Positions 9,698 through 18,540 of a stretch of DNA of 64,000 nt are shown here, piece by piece. The first letter of the stretch is position 1. Every line of letters starts with the position of its first letter. A program made the position numbers and the translations under genes. The stretch lies in the NCBI RefSeq assembly GCF_001427825.1, contig NZ_LMGT01000001.1, forward strand, positions 1,134,907 to 1,198,906, written 5' to 3'. Below the pieces are notes generated by a model. It worked only from the letters and a program-made list of their open reading frames with translations. It did no database searches and was not told where the DNA came from. This DNA is from Brevundimonas sp. Root608. GTDB taxonomy: Bacteria; Pseudomonadota; Alphaproteobacteria; Caulobacterales; Caulobacteraceae.

Positions 9698-11482
9698 ATG
9701 CCAGTCTCGCCGCCGATCCCCTCCGCGCCCGATCCGATGGTCGTGGCCGAAACCCTGACTACTCTGATGCAGAATGCCGTCGCCGCCGTGCGCACGACGA
9801 TGGTGCAGGCGACGACGCCCCAGGTCCTGCCTTACGATCCGACGACGCTGGCCCGGGCGATGATCGACTTCAACACCTCGGTGATGATGCGTCCGGCGAC
9901 GCTGTTCGAAGCCCAGGCGAAGAACTGGAACGACTGGACCGCCCTGTGGCGGACCATGGGCGAGCGGGCGATGGGGCGGGAGACCGCGCCGGTCGCGGCT
10001 CCCGCCAGGGGCGACCGCCGGTTCTCCGACCCGGCCTGGAGCGAGGAGCCGGTCTACGACTGGCTGAAGCAGGCCTATCTGCTGGCCGCGCGCCAGCTAC
10101 AGGAATTTGTCGCTACGGCCCCGGTCGATGAGGAGACCCGCGCCCAGGTCGATTTCGCCAGCCGCCAGATGATGAACGCCCTGGCCCCGACCAATTTCGC
10201 CCAGACCAATCCGCAGGTCGCCCGTCGGATGGTCGAGAGCGGCGGTCTCAGCCTGATGACCGGCGTATCGAACCTGCTGGAAGACATCGGCAAGGGGCAG
10301 GGCCTGGTCAGCCGCCGGGCGCCGAACGATTTCGAACTGGGCGTCAATGTCGCCGCCACCCCGGGAGCGGTGGTGTTCAGCAACGCCCTCATGGAGCTGA
10401 TCCAGTACGCACCGACGACGGACAAGGTCTATCGCCGGCCGCTGCTGTTCGTCCCGCCGCTGGTCAACAAATACTATCTCTTCGACCTCACCCCCAAGGC
10501 CAGCTACCTGAAGTGGCTGGTCGACCAGGGCCACACCGTCTTCGTCATCTCCTGGGCCAACCCGGACGAAAGCCACGCCGACAACGGGCTGGACGCCTAT
10601 GTGAAGGACGGCGTGATCGCCGCCCTGGACGCCGTTGAGGCGGCGACGGCCGAGCCGGACGTCGATCTGGTCTCCTACTGCCTGGGCGGCACGCTGTCGG
10701 CGATGACCCTCGCCTATCTGGCCGCGACGGGCGCGGCCGACCGCGTGGCCTCGGCGACGCTGATCGCCACGCTCGTCGACTTCGGCGACATGGGCGAATG
10801 GTCTGTGTTCACCGGGGACAAGGATCTGAAGGCGTTCAACCGTTATCTGGACGAGCGCGGCTATGTCGAGGCGCACGACCTGACCAAGCTGTTCTCGACC
10901 GTGCGGGCCAACGATCTGATCTGGTCGTCGGTGGTGAACCATTATCTGCTGGGCGACGAGGCGCGGGCCTCGGACCTGCTGTGGTGGTTCGACGACGGCT
11001 CGCGCATCCCGGCCCGGATGCTGAAGGAATACGGCGCCCAGGTGCTGCGCGGGAACCGGCTCAGGGAGAAGGGGGGGGTGTCCATCGACGGCGTCCCGCT
11101 GGATCTCGGCGCGATCGAAACCCCGGTCATGATCGTGGCCCTGAAGGACGATCACGTCGCGGCCTGGAAGAACACCTACGCCGGTCGGAACTTCTTCGGC
11201 GGACCGACACGCTTCCTGCTCGGCGGTTCGGGCCACAACGCCGGAATGATCAATCCGCCGGCGGCGAACAAGCACGGCTACTGGATCAATGACGCGGCGC
11301 CGGACGAGGCTGACGCCTGGCTGGCGGGCGCCGAACAGAAGACAGGTTCGTGGTGGCCTGAATGGCAGGGCTGGCTGGACGCCGCCGCCGCCGACGAAAA
11401 GGTCAAGGCGCGCAAGGTCGGGGCCGGCAAGTTGAAGGCCGGAGAGGCGGCTCCCGGATCATATGTCCGCGTCCGCCACTGA
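9698..11482 (+). CDS. phaC: Class I polyhydroxyalkanoate synthase
   Basis: Polymerises (R)-3-hydroxyacyl-CoA into PHA storage granules. The 594-residue protein has the PhaC N-terminal domain (about 60-230) and an alpha/beta-hydrolase core with PPLVNKYYLFDL, the lipase-like box SYCLGG with nucleophile Cys328, the Asp in ALKDDHVA and the His in GSGHNAGMIN, giving the Cys-Asp-His triad. Length and the absence of a phaE partner fit class I. A longer frame runs upstream, but the ATG at 9698 gives the normal start. No phaA, phaB or phasin gene is adjacent; only the divergent LysR regulator and a 58-residue gene. Confidence 0.95.
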   Translation: MPVSPPIPSAPDPMVVAETLTTLMQNAVAAVRTTMVQATTPQVLPYDPTTLARAMIDFNTSVMMRPATLFEAQAKNWNDWTALWRTMGERAMGRETAPVAAPARGDRRFSDPAWSEEPVYDWLKQAYLLAARQLQEFVATAPVDEETRAQVDFASRQMMNALAPTNFAQTNPQVARRMVESGGLSLMTGVSNLLEDIGKGQGLVSRRAPNDFELGVNVAATPGAVVFSNALMELIQYAPTTDKVYRRPLLFVPPLVNKYYLFDLTPKASYLKWLVDQGHTVFVISWANPDESHADNGLDAYVKDGVIAALDAVEAATAEPDVDLVSYCLGGTLSAMTLAYLAATGAADRVASATLIATLVDFGDMGEWSVFTGDKDLKAFNRYLDERGYVEAHDLTKLFSTVRANDLIWSSVVNHYLLGDEARASDLLWWFDDGSRIPARMLKEYGAQVLRGNRLREKGGVSIDGVPLDLGAIETPVMIVALKDDHVAAWKNTYAGRNFFGGPTRFLLGGSGHNAGMINPPAANKHGYWINDAAPDEADAWLAGAEQKTGSWWPEWQGWLDAAAADEKVKARKVGAGKLKAGEAAPGSYVRVRH

Positions 11483-11579
11483 GGTCTGATACGCCTCGCG
11501 CGTGCAATCCGGTGAATTTGGTTTAACCCTTCTCTTTCGAGTCAGCGGCTTAGGTCCTGACCGTCTGTAGGGGTGGAGC

Positions 11580-12065
11580 ATGGGCGACCGGCTATCGCGG
11601 CGGCAGCTGCAGTGTGTTCGACTGGCTGGAGAGGGGCTTTCCAACAAGGAGATCGCCCGGCGGCTGGGCGCGACGATCTCGCCGAGCACCGTCAACAACC
11701 ATCTTTCGAACGCCTACAAACGGCTCGGGACGTCTGATCGCTACGAAGCCGTGCGTATTGTCTCCCGGGACTACCCGCTTTCCTCCCCGTTTTCTCCCGG
11801 TCCCCTTCCCAGCGGTCCATCCCCGACGTTCCCTGGTTCGGCGCCGGACGAGCAATCCGGCGTCCCAGGTGATCGCCCGGGCCCGTCCAGCTGGTTCCTC
11901 CCGCGTCCTGACCGGCGCATCCTGGTTCGGCTGTCTCTGGTCCTCGCGTTCGCGATGGGAGCCGCGATCGTGTCGATCGGAATCGTGTCTGTGATGGCGG
12001 CGACTACACGCACCGCCGCCGAACAGGCGCCTCCCGGCGCGATCCGGACCTTGTCGGAACCATAG
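11580..12065 (+). CDS. LuxR-type HTH protein with C-terminal membrane anchor
   Basis: A 161-residue protein with an unusual order. A LuxR/GerE-type HTH sits at the extreme N-terminus (about residues 4-60: SRRQLQCVRLAGEGLSNKEI then STVNNHLSNAYKRLGTSDR). A Pro/Ser-rich linker follows (about 65-110), then a single transmembrane helix (about 118-140) and a short tail. There is no receiver or autoinducer domain. A membrane-tethered DNA-binding protein might be released or inactivated by an envelope signal, but that is inference. It heads a run of four tightly spaced small genes (to 13192). Confidence 0.75.
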   Translation: MGDRLSRRQLQCVRLAGEGLSNKEIARRLGATISPSTVNNHLSNAYKRLGTSDRYEAVRIVSRDYPLSSPFSPGPLPSGPSPTFPGSAPDEQSGVPGDRPGPSSWFLPRPDRRILVRLSLVLAFAMGAAIVSIGIVSVMAATTRTAAEQAPPGAIRTLSEP

Positions 12066-12085
12066 ACCAGCCACGGAGCGCGGAC

Positions 12086-12415
12086 GTGAAGAGAGCACAG
12101 GTAGGGGTGAGGATCGCCCGGCAAATCCACACGACGGAGCACGCCGTCGACAGAGCCATGGTGGCCGCAAGCGAGTTGTTGCAGACGATGCTCGACGGTC
12201 GGCGGGACGCGGCGGTGGGAGCCGACGTCGGTCATGCCGAGATCAGCGACGTGGTGGCAAGTCTGGCGCAACTGAACGGGGCGCGAGGCCTGGTGGTCCG
12301 CAGTCACGGCGGGCTCGCCCAGATGGCCGAGACACTCGGCGTGTCGTGGCGCATGGAGGGGCCGGGGGAGGACAAGAATCCGCTGGCGCCCATGACGATC
12401 GCCGCAAACGGCTGA
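12086..12415 (+). CDS. Hypothetical cytosolic protein, 109 residues
   Basis: GTG start at 12086, 20 bases after the HTH gene. The protein (MKRAQVGVRIARQIHTTEHA) is predicted mainly helical, with no signal peptide or membrane segment; the first 45 residues form an amphipathic helical region. It stops one base before the ATG of the membrane protein gene at 12417. No family recognised. Tight spacing suggests it acts with the membrane-tailed regulator and the downstream membrane protein. Confidence 0.65.
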   Translation: MKRAQVGVRIARQIHTTEHAVDRAMVAASELLQTMLDGRRDAAVGADVGHAEISDVVASLAQLNGARGLVVRSHGGLAQMAETLGVSWRMEGPGEDKNPLAPMTIAANG

Positions 12416-12416
12416 C

Positions 12417-12884
12417 ATGCTGGGTGACGGGTACAGCCTGGCTCAACATGCGATCTGGCTTCTGAGCTATTTGACGATCGGTCTCCTGTTTGTGGCCGGA
12501 CGGCTCGCCGAACGGATTGCAGGAGCCGCCTTCCTCGTGGCGATGGTCGGAACGACGTTCGTGGACCATCTGCATATCGGCGAAGTTCGTTACGGGGTGG
12601 CGATTCTGGGTGTGGCCCTGTTTGTGACGCTCATCGTGCTGGCGTTGCGGACGGACCGCTGGTGGCTGATCGCCGCAGCCGGAGTGCAGTTGCTGTCGAT
12701 CGGCCTTTGGACAGCAACAATATTCGGCGACCTGCAAATCTGGGGCGCGGTCACGGTTCGCATCGTGATCTGGGTGCAGCTGATGCTGCTCGCCCTGTTC
12801 GGGGTGTGGGAGGCCCGCGCGGCTCCTTATGCCCAACCTTCATCACCAGCCGGACCCGGGGTCTGGCCAGGAGCACTATCATGA
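12417..12884 (+). CDS. Hypothetical multi-pass membrane protein
   Basis: A 155-residue protein with about five hydrophobic segments (approximate residues 8-28, 33-52, 58-76, 82-100, 108-130). Charged residues are concentrated at loop ends, as in an inner-membrane protein. Start ATG 12417 directly follows the previous stop, and its own TGA overlaps the next ATG (ATGA). I do not recognise a family. The gene is probably part of a small regulatory or stress operon with the upstream HTH protein. Confidence 0.7.
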   Translation: MLGDGYSLAQHAIWLLSYLTIGLLFVAGRLAERIAGAAFLVAMVGTTFVDHLHIGEVRYGVAILGVALFVTLIVLALRTDRWWLIAAAGVQLLSIGLWTATIFGDLQIWGAVTVRIVIWVQLMLLALFGVWEARAAPYAQPSSPAGPGVWPGALS

Positions 12885-13192
12885 CGACCAAGCGCGCCTT
12901 TGGACAGGCGATCGCGCTGTGGGAAGCCACGCGCCAGACAGCCAGCGACGATGATTTCGCTACACTGGAAAACGCCGAGCGCGTGATCCTCGCCCATAGA
13001 CCCGGTTCACTCGCCGAGGCGGCCAGCATGCTGGAGGTGGTGATGGAGCAGCGTGGCGACGGTCGCAGCGATGGTCTCGATCTGCGCGCGCTCGAGCGGG
13101 TCGTCTCACTGCTCCGCAATGGTGCGGCCGGGAATGGGCGTCTTGCGCAGACGACCGGCACGGTGCTGGGATTTGGAGCGGGCCGGGCCTGA
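12881..13192 (+). CDS. Hypothetical helical protein, 103 residues
   Basis: ATG 12881 overlaps the previous stop by four bases. The protein (MTTKRAFGQAIALWEATRQT) is cytosolic and almost wholly alpha-helical, with a Gly-rich tail. No motif is recognised. It is the last gene of the four-gene run; a non-coding stretch of 120 bp follows before the next candidate gene. Confidence 0.65.
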   Translation: MTTKRAFGQAIALWEATRQTASDDDFATLENAERVILAHRPGSLAEAASMLEVVMEQRGDGRSDGLDLRALERVVSLLRNGAAGNGRLAQTTGTVLGFGAGRA

Positions 13193-13312
13193 AGCGATCC
13201 GGGGTGGGTGGCGGGGTCCGCCCACTGCGGACGGTCAGCGGGTCGCCTGTTCACCGACCCTTGATTTGCCTCTGCCGCGATACGGATGGACCGTAGGCGC
13301 GGAGGCGGCAGG

Positions 13313-13501
13313 ATGCGTGGCTCGGGCGCCAGTTTGACGAGGATCGAGCGTGAGCTGGAGATCCTGCGTATCGCCGAAGCCTTGGCGCAGCGTGGCTTCC
13401 ATGTGTTCGGTTCAACTCCGGCCGGCGCCCGGACCGATCCGCCGGTCACGACGCCCGCGGATACGCATCCGCCCGGGGCCATAAAGCGAAACGCAGGCTA
13501 G
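13313..13501 (+). CDS. Small hypothetical protein
   Basis: Sixty-two residues from ATG 13313, chosen over an upstream ATG at 13286 because GGAGG precedes it by about 7 bases. It begins MRGSGASLTRIERELEILRI, with a short basic helix followed by a Pro/Thr-rich tail. No family recognised and no membrane segment. It could be a real small cytosolic protein or a chance frame in GC-rich DNA. Confidence 0.4.
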   Translation: MRGSGASLTRIERELEILRIAEALAQRGFHVFGSTPAGARTDPPVTTPADTHPPGAIKRNAG

Positions 13502-13571
13502 CCGCCTGGCGCATTTCGCCGCAACGGCAGCGCTTGCACCGGCCGCGCTTTCGGGCCTCTTGGCTGCACGC

Positions 13572-14936
13572 ATGGCCAGACGCCCCTCCACAGCAAGGAA
13601 GACCCTGTCCGAGGCCAATCTGGCCGCCCTCGGTGGGGATCGTCTCGCCGCCCTGCTGATCGAGGTTGCGAACGGGGACCTGAAACGGCGGCTGCGAATG
13701 GAGCTGGCCGCGGAGGTCGGAGCGCCCGACCTGGCGCTGGAACTGGACAAGCGGCTGACCACCCTGGCCGCCAGCCGGGCCCGCGTGTCCTGGCGCAAGC
13801 GGCCGGAACTGATCGCGGACCTCCAGATGCTGCGGCGGATGATCGTCGGGCGGCTCGCCCCCATGGATGCGAAGCTGGCGTTCGACCGTCTGGCGGCCTG
13901 GTTTGACCTCTATCCATCGCTGACCGCACGGGTGAAGGACCCCAAGGGCGAACTCACCCTCGTCTTTGACGGCGCGACGGCGGATCTGGCGTCGCTGGCT
14001 TCGGCGGTCGGCCCGGATGTCGCCGCGCCCGTGTTGACGGAGGCCCTGTCCGCAAGGCTGTCGGAATGGGCTTCGTGGGTCGGGCGCGGCGCAGCCGCCC
14101 TGAGCCCGGCTGTGGCCAAGAGGCTGTTGGCCGACCTGACGCGCGGACGGCCGCGCCCGACGGGCCGGCTTGCCTTGGTCGTGCGCAAATTGGCGGATCG
14201 GGCGGGCGACATCGACGCCTGGGTCCTGGCCATCCCGGATGATGACCGACGAAAGCCCGATGTCGCCGCAGGGATCGCCAGACGTCTTGCCGAGGCCGGC
14301 CGCGCGGAAGAGGCGCGCGCGGCGCTCGAAGCGTCGCGGACGGAAAGTCCGCCGGCCAGCCGATGGGGCCGGGCCAGGGCCGTGGAGCCGGCGCCCCTGC
14401 CGGAAAGCTGGCACGCGGCCGAGATCGCGGTCCTGGAAGCGGAGGGAAAGACCGCCCGGGCGGAGGAAGCCCGGTGGACGCTGTTCGGGCGGACCCTTTC
14501 GGACGACACGCTGAGGACCCTGCTGGCGGGGCTGCCGGACTTCGAGGACGTCATCGCGCTGGACCGGGCCTTCGCCCTCGCCGGCGCCCACGTCGACCCG
14601 ATGAAGGGGCTGGCGTTCCTCATGACCTGGCCCGCGCATCGCGAGGCGGCCGCTATGATCCTGGCCCGGCGCGAGGAGATCCGGGGATCGTTCGACGATC
14701 TGCCCCTGTGGGCCGCGCGGCTCGCCGGCCGCTATCCGGACGCCGCCCTGCTGCTTGTCCGTGCGCGGGCCGAGGCTCTCGTTCGCCTTGGCGACGGCAT
14801 GACAGACGAGGTGGAGGGCCTGATCGGCGAGGCGGAAACCCATGCGGTGGCTGCGGGCGAGGATTCTGAAATCCACGCCGCCTTTATCAAAGGGCTCCGG
14901 TCGCTCGCAGCGACGAAGCGTCCCGGCTGGCGGTGA
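13572..14936 (+). CDS. Large alpha-helical protein, DUF6880-like
   Basis: A 454-residue soluble protein from ATG 13572 (MARRPSTARKTLSEANLAAL); an in-frame TTG 12 bases upstream is the alternative. The N-terminal third has the pattern LAALLIEVANGDLKRRLRMEL followed by SWRKRPELIADLQMLRRMI, which I associate with the DUF6880 family of alphaproteobacteria; no database check was possible. The remainder consists of repeated helical pairs resembling TPR/HEAT architecture (EEARAALEAS, EIAVLEAEGKTARAEEARW). No catalytic motif. It stands alone, with the M16 protease gene about 100 bp downstream on the same strand. Confidence 0.8.
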   Translation: MARRPSTARKTLSEANLAALGGDRLAALLIEVANGDLKRRLRMELAAEVGAPDLALELDKRLTTLAASRARVSWRKRPELIADLQMLRRMIVGRLAPMDAKLAFDRLAAWFDLYPSLTARVKDPKGELTLVFDGATADLASLASAVGPDVAAPVLTEALSARLSEWASWVGRGAAALSPAVAKRLLADLTRGRPRPTGRLALVVRKLADRAGDIDAWVLAIPDDDRRKPDVAAGIARRLAEAGRAEEARAALEASRTESPPASRWGRARAVEPAPLPESWHAAEIAVLEAEGKTARAEEARWTLFGRTLSDDTLRTLLAGLPDFEDVIALDRAFALAGAHVDPMKGLAFLMTWPAHREAAAMILARREEIRGSFDDLPLWAARLAGRYPDAALLLVRARAEALVRLGDGMTDEVEGLIGEAETHAVAAGEDSEIHAAFIKGLRSLAATKRPGWR

Positions 14937-15033
14937 AACGAGGGGGTGGAAGCCATCATCCGCGTTTGACGAAGGCCGCAGGGCCATGCCCTATGCCGCT
15001 CCCGTCCTCGGCCTCAATCATCGAAAGTCGTCC

Positions 15034-17877
15034 ATGCGCGCTCGTCTTGTCTCCCTTGCGGCCCTTCTCGCGGTCGTCGCACCGCCGCTGACCCTCGCCG
15101 GGGTCGCCGCCGCCCAGACTCCCGTGACCGCCGAAGGCGCCCAGGCGCCTGAATTGCCGGCGGCGCCGGTCGCGGACCTGGTGTCCCGGGTCAACATCCC
15201 CTGGTCGCGCTTCACCCTGGACAACGGCCTGACCGTCATCGTCCACACCGACCGCAAGGCCCCCGTCGTCGCGGTGTCCATCTGGTACAATGTCGGATCC
15301 AAGGACGAGCCGGCCGGTTCGACCGGCTTCGCCCACCTGTTCGAACATCTGATGTTCGGCGGGTCTGAGAATTCGCCGAACAGCCACCTGCAGGCGATGC
15401 GCGGCGCCGGCGCCACCAGCCTGAACGGCACGACCTGGTTCGACCGGACCAACTATTTCGAGACCGTCCCCACGCCGGCGCTGGAGCAGACGCTGTTCCT
15501 GGAAAGCGACCGCATGGGCTATCTGCTCGGCCAGGTCGGCCAGGAGGTGCTCGATCTGCAGCGCGGCGTGGTCCAGAACGAAAAGCGCCAGGGCGACAAC
15601 CAGCCCTATGGCCTGTTCGAATACGCCCAGCTGGAAGCGCTCTTCCCCGAGGGTCACCCGTACCGGCACTCCACCATCGGTTCGATGGCAGACCTGGACG
15701 CCGCCAGCCTCGAAACGGTGCGCGGCTGGTTCCGCGAGAATTACGGTCCCAACAACGCGGTGCTGGTCCTGTCCGGCGACATCGACGAGCCGACGGCTCG
15801 CACCCTGGTGGAGAAATATTTCGGCGCCATCCCCCGCGGCCCGGTGAACACGCCGGCCGAGGCCGCCATCCCGACCCTGGCCGCGCCGGTCAGCGCCGTG
15901 ATGCGCGACCGCGTCGCCAACGTCCGCCTGACCCGCAGCTGGGCCGTGGCCGGCCTGCTGGACGAGGACACCATCCCGCTGTCTGTCGGGGCCTCCGTAC
16001 TGGGCGGCCTGGCGAGTTCGCGGCTGGACAATGAACTGGTGCGCGGGGACCAGTCGGCGGTGTCGGCCAGCGCCTCCGTGTCGGACTTCCACCGCCTCGG
16101 CATCTTCGACATCTCGGTGGACGTGAAGCCGGGACAGGACCCCGCGGCCGTCAACGCCCGGCTCGACGCCATTCTGGCGGACCTGATCGCCAACGGCCCC
16201 ACGGACGAGGAAGTCGCCCGCGTCGCCACCAGCTATGCCTCGCGTCAGATCCAGAGCCTCGAACAGGTCAACGGCAAGGCCTCGGTTCTCGCCGAGGGCC
16301 AGCTCTATGCGGGCGATCCCGACCACTACAAGCATCAGCTCGAAGCCTATGCGTCGGTCACCCCGGCCCAGGTTCAGGCCGCACTGCGGAAGTGGCTGTC
16401 ACGGCCGGTCTACAGCCTGACCATCGAGCCGGGCGAGCGCGAGGCCTATGCCGAGGCCGCCGCCTCGCCCTCGGGCGCGGCGCCCGTGGCGGCGGCGGCG
16501 ATTGAACGGATCGCCCGCGATCCGATGCCTGTGATCGGAGCCGTGTCGGACCTGTCCTTCCCCGCCATCGAGCGCACCCGGTTGTCCAATGGCGTCCCGG
16601 TCGTCTACGCCCGCAGCGCCACCGTGCCGGTGACGCGCGTGGCCGTCGAGTTCGACGCGGGCTATGCCGCGGACCGCGCCGACCGGCTGGGCGCCCACAG
16701 CCTGATGCTGGACCTGATGGATGACGGGACGACGACCCGCAGCTCGACCCAACTGGCCCAGGAAGAGGAACGCCTCGGCGCCTCGATCAATGTCGGCGCC
16801 TCGATGGACCGTTCGGCCGCCAACCTGACGGCCGTGACGACCAATCTGCGCCCGTCTCTGGCCCTGCTGGCGGATGTGGTCCGCAACCCGGCCTTCGCCC
16901 CGGGCGAGGTGGAGCGCCTGCGTAACCAGCGCCTCTCGTCGATCGCCAGCGAGCGGACCAATCCCAACGCCTTGGCCATCCGCGCCCTGCCGCCGTTGCT
17001 CTACGGGGAGGAGAGTCCGTACGGCCGTCCTTTCACCGGCACCGGCGACGAGATAAGCATCGCGGCGCTCGCCCGCGCCGACATCGTCTCGGAACATCAG
17101 ACATGGGTGCGGCCCGACAACGCCACCATCTTCGTTGTGTCGGACCTGCCTCTGGACCAGGTCACGCCTGAGCTGGAGGCGGCGTTCGGTAACTGGAGCG
17201 CTCCCGCTGTCCCGCGCGGCTCAAAGACCTTCGGCCCGGCCGCGACCGCCGGGACCAGCCGCATCGTCCTGATCGACCGGCCGCAATCGCCGCAGTCGCT
17301 GATCTACGGCGGCGTCGTTCTCCCGCTGTCGGGCACGGACGACCTGCTGGCGCTGAACACCGCCAACTCCATTCTGGGCACGGACTTCCTGTCGCGCATC
17401 AACGCCGACCTGCGCGAAACCAAGGGCTGGTCCTATGGCGTCCGCGGGACCATCAACCAGATGCAGCATCAGGTGCCCTATCTCATCTCGGCGCCGGTCC
17501 AGGCCAACCGTACGGGGGAATCCATCACCGCCCTGATGCAGCAGTACAATGCCTTCCTGACGACGGACGGCGTCACCCCGCCCGAGCTGGAACGGACGAT
17601 CAACGGCAACACCCGGTCCCTGGCCGGTGGGTTCGAAACCTCGGCCCAGCTGCTGGGGGCGCTTCGCAGCAACGCCCTGTACGGCCGTCCGGACGACTAT
17701 TACGACACCATCGCCAGCCGCACCCGCGCGCTGTCCGCGGCCGATCTCGACGCGGCCGCGCGCGGCGCGATCCGTCCGGAAGGCTTCGTCTGGGTCGTGG
17801 TGGGCGACGCCGCCGTCGTGAAACCCCAGCTGGATACGCTGGGCCTGCCGGTCGAGGTCCGGTCCACAACGCAATAA
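15034..17877 (+). CDS. Secreted M16 (insulinase/pitrilysin) zinc metalloprotease, two-repeat fusion
   Basis: A 947-residue exported protease. ATG 15034 gives a clear signal peptide (MRARLVSLAALLAVVAPPL, cleavage after AAAQ near 28). The first M16 repeat (about 55-500) has the inverted zinc motif HLFEH, with the distal glutamate expected in the NEKRQGDN region. The second repeat (about 515-940) lacks HxxEH and is the inactive half that completes the clamshell chamber. Both halves are on one chain, as in pitrilysin-like enzymes, although many bacteria use two genes. It probably degrades peptides in the periplasm. A strong terminator follows. Confidence 0.92.
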   Translation: MRARLVSLAALLAVVAPPLTLAGVAAAQTPVTAEGAQAPELPAAPVADLVSRVNIPWSRFTLDNGLTVIVHTDRKAPVVAVSIWYNVGSKDEPAGSTGFAHLFEHLMFGGSENSPNSHLQAMRGAGATSLNGTTWFDRTNYFETVPTPALEQTLFLESDRMGYLLGQVGQEVLDLQRGVVQNEKRQGDNQPYGLFEYAQLEALFPEGHPYRHSTIGSMADLDAASLETVRGWFRENYGPNNAVLVLSGDIDEPTARTLVEKYFGAIPRGPVNTPAEAAIPTLAAPVSAVMRDRVANVRLTRSWAVAGLLDEDTIPLSVGASVLGGLASSRLDNELVRGDQSAVSASASVSDFHRLGIFDISVDVKPGQDPAAVNARLDAILADLIANGPTDEEVARVATSYASRQIQSLEQVNGKASVLAEGQLYAGDPDHYKHQLEAYASVTPAQVQAALRKWLSRPVYSLTIEPGEREAYAEAAASPSGAAPVAAAAIERIARDPMPVIGAVSDLSFPAIERTRLSNGVPVVYARSATVPVTRVAVEFDAGYAADRADRLGAHSLMLDLMDDGTTTRSSTQLAQEEERLGASINVGASMDRSAANLTAVTTNLRPSLALLADVVRNPAFAPGEVERLRNQRLSSIASERTNPNALAIRALPPLLYGEESPYGRPFTGTGDEISIAALARADIVSEHQTWVRPDNATIFVVSDLPLDQVTPELEAAFGNWSAPAVPRGSKTFGPAATAGTSRIVLIDRPQSPQSLIYGGVVLPLSGTDDLLALNTANSILGTDFLSRINADLRETKGWSYGVRGTINQMQHQVPYLISAPVQANRTGESITALMQQYNAFLTTDGVTPPELERTINGNTRSLAGGFETSAQLLGALRSNALYGRPDDYYDTIASRTRALSAADLDAAARGAIRPEGFVWVVVGDAAVVKPQLDTLGLPVEVRSTTQ

Positions 17878-17901
17878 GCTCGCAACCCTCTCGGCCGAAC
17901 G

Positions 17902-17930
17902 AGGCGCGCCGTTTCGCGGCGCGCCTTTTT
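17902..17930 (+). terminator. Rho-independent terminator after the M16 protease gene
   Basis: AGGCGCGCC and GGCGCGCCT form a 9-bp GC-rich stem around a 7-base loop, followed at once by TTTTT. It lies 25 bases after the protease stop. Confidence 0.88.
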
Positions 17931-17970
17931 CGTGAGCGGCCGGCCGGTGTCGGCCTGTCGCCCGCGACAC

Positions 17971-17985
17971 GGTTCAATATGAACC
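17971..17985. promoter_or_regulatory. Palindrome GGTTCA-N3-TGAACC upstream of the phosphorelay/glycosyltransferase operon
   Basis: A perfect 6-3-6 inverted repeat lies in the 196 bp between the M16 terminator and the first response-regulator gene (ATG 18127). Size and symmetry fit a dimeric repressor or activator site. No bound factor can be named from sequence. Confidence 0.35.
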
Positions 17986-18126
17986 AACCGGGGGCGGCGT
18001 CGTTTAGACTCACCGATGTCGCCCCATCGTGCGCGACCCCTATAAACTCATGGTCGGTAGCGTTTGATTCACTCCGCGGGGCCACCCTGCTAAGGGGGGG
18101 CGTAGCGGTTGGAGTTCCGACGTCCC

Positions 18127-18540
18127 ATGAATGCGAGTCGCGTCCTGATCGCCGACGACGATCCCTTGCTGAGATCATTGCTGGTCCACAAGCTGTCGGC
18201 TGACGGCCACCATGTCCTGGTCGCCGAGGACGGCGCGCAGGCCCTCGCGGCGATCCAGGAGCAGAACCCCGACCTGATCGTTCTCGACGCGCTGATGCCG
18301 GTCATGGACGGCTTCGAAGTGCTGCGTCGGCTGAAGGGCGGTCACCTGTCCAATGCCCCCGTCATCATGCTCACGGCGCTGAAGCGTGAAAAGGACATCG
18401 TCGGGGCCCTGCAACTCGGGGCCGCCGATTATCTGGTGAAGCCCTTTATCCCCGACGAATTGAGCGAACGCGTGCGGCGTCTGTTGCTTGTGGCTTCCTC
18501 CCGCGCGCGGGGGGACCGCAATGATCGCGATCGCGCCTGA
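18127..18540 (+). CDS. Single-domain response regulator (CheY-like)
   Basis: A 137-residue receiver domain with no output domain. The acidic pocket is in IADDDP (residues 9-12), the phospho-acceptor is Asp54 in IVLDALMP, the Thr switch is in MLTALKRE and the conserved Lys in YLVKPF. ATG 18127 is preferred over a TTG at 18109. The last 20 bases overlap the TPR/barrel gene. As first gene of a seven-gene overlapping operon with its own kinase, second receiver and Hpt protein, it is a likely terminal receiver that signals by protein contact, perhaps to the HEAT protein or glycosyltransferase (inference). Confidence 0.88.
   Translation: MNASRVLIADDDPLLRSLLVHKLSADGHHVLVAEDGAQALAAIQEQNPDLIVLDALMPVMDGFEVLRRLKGGHLSNAPVIMLTALKREKDIVGALQLGAADYLVKPFIPDELSERVRRLLLVASSRARGDRNDRDRA

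Noticed and set aside
14956..16335. 459-codon minus-strand frame opposite the M16 protease
   Set aside because: Antisense shadow; the plus strand encodes a protein with intact zinc motif and signal peptide.
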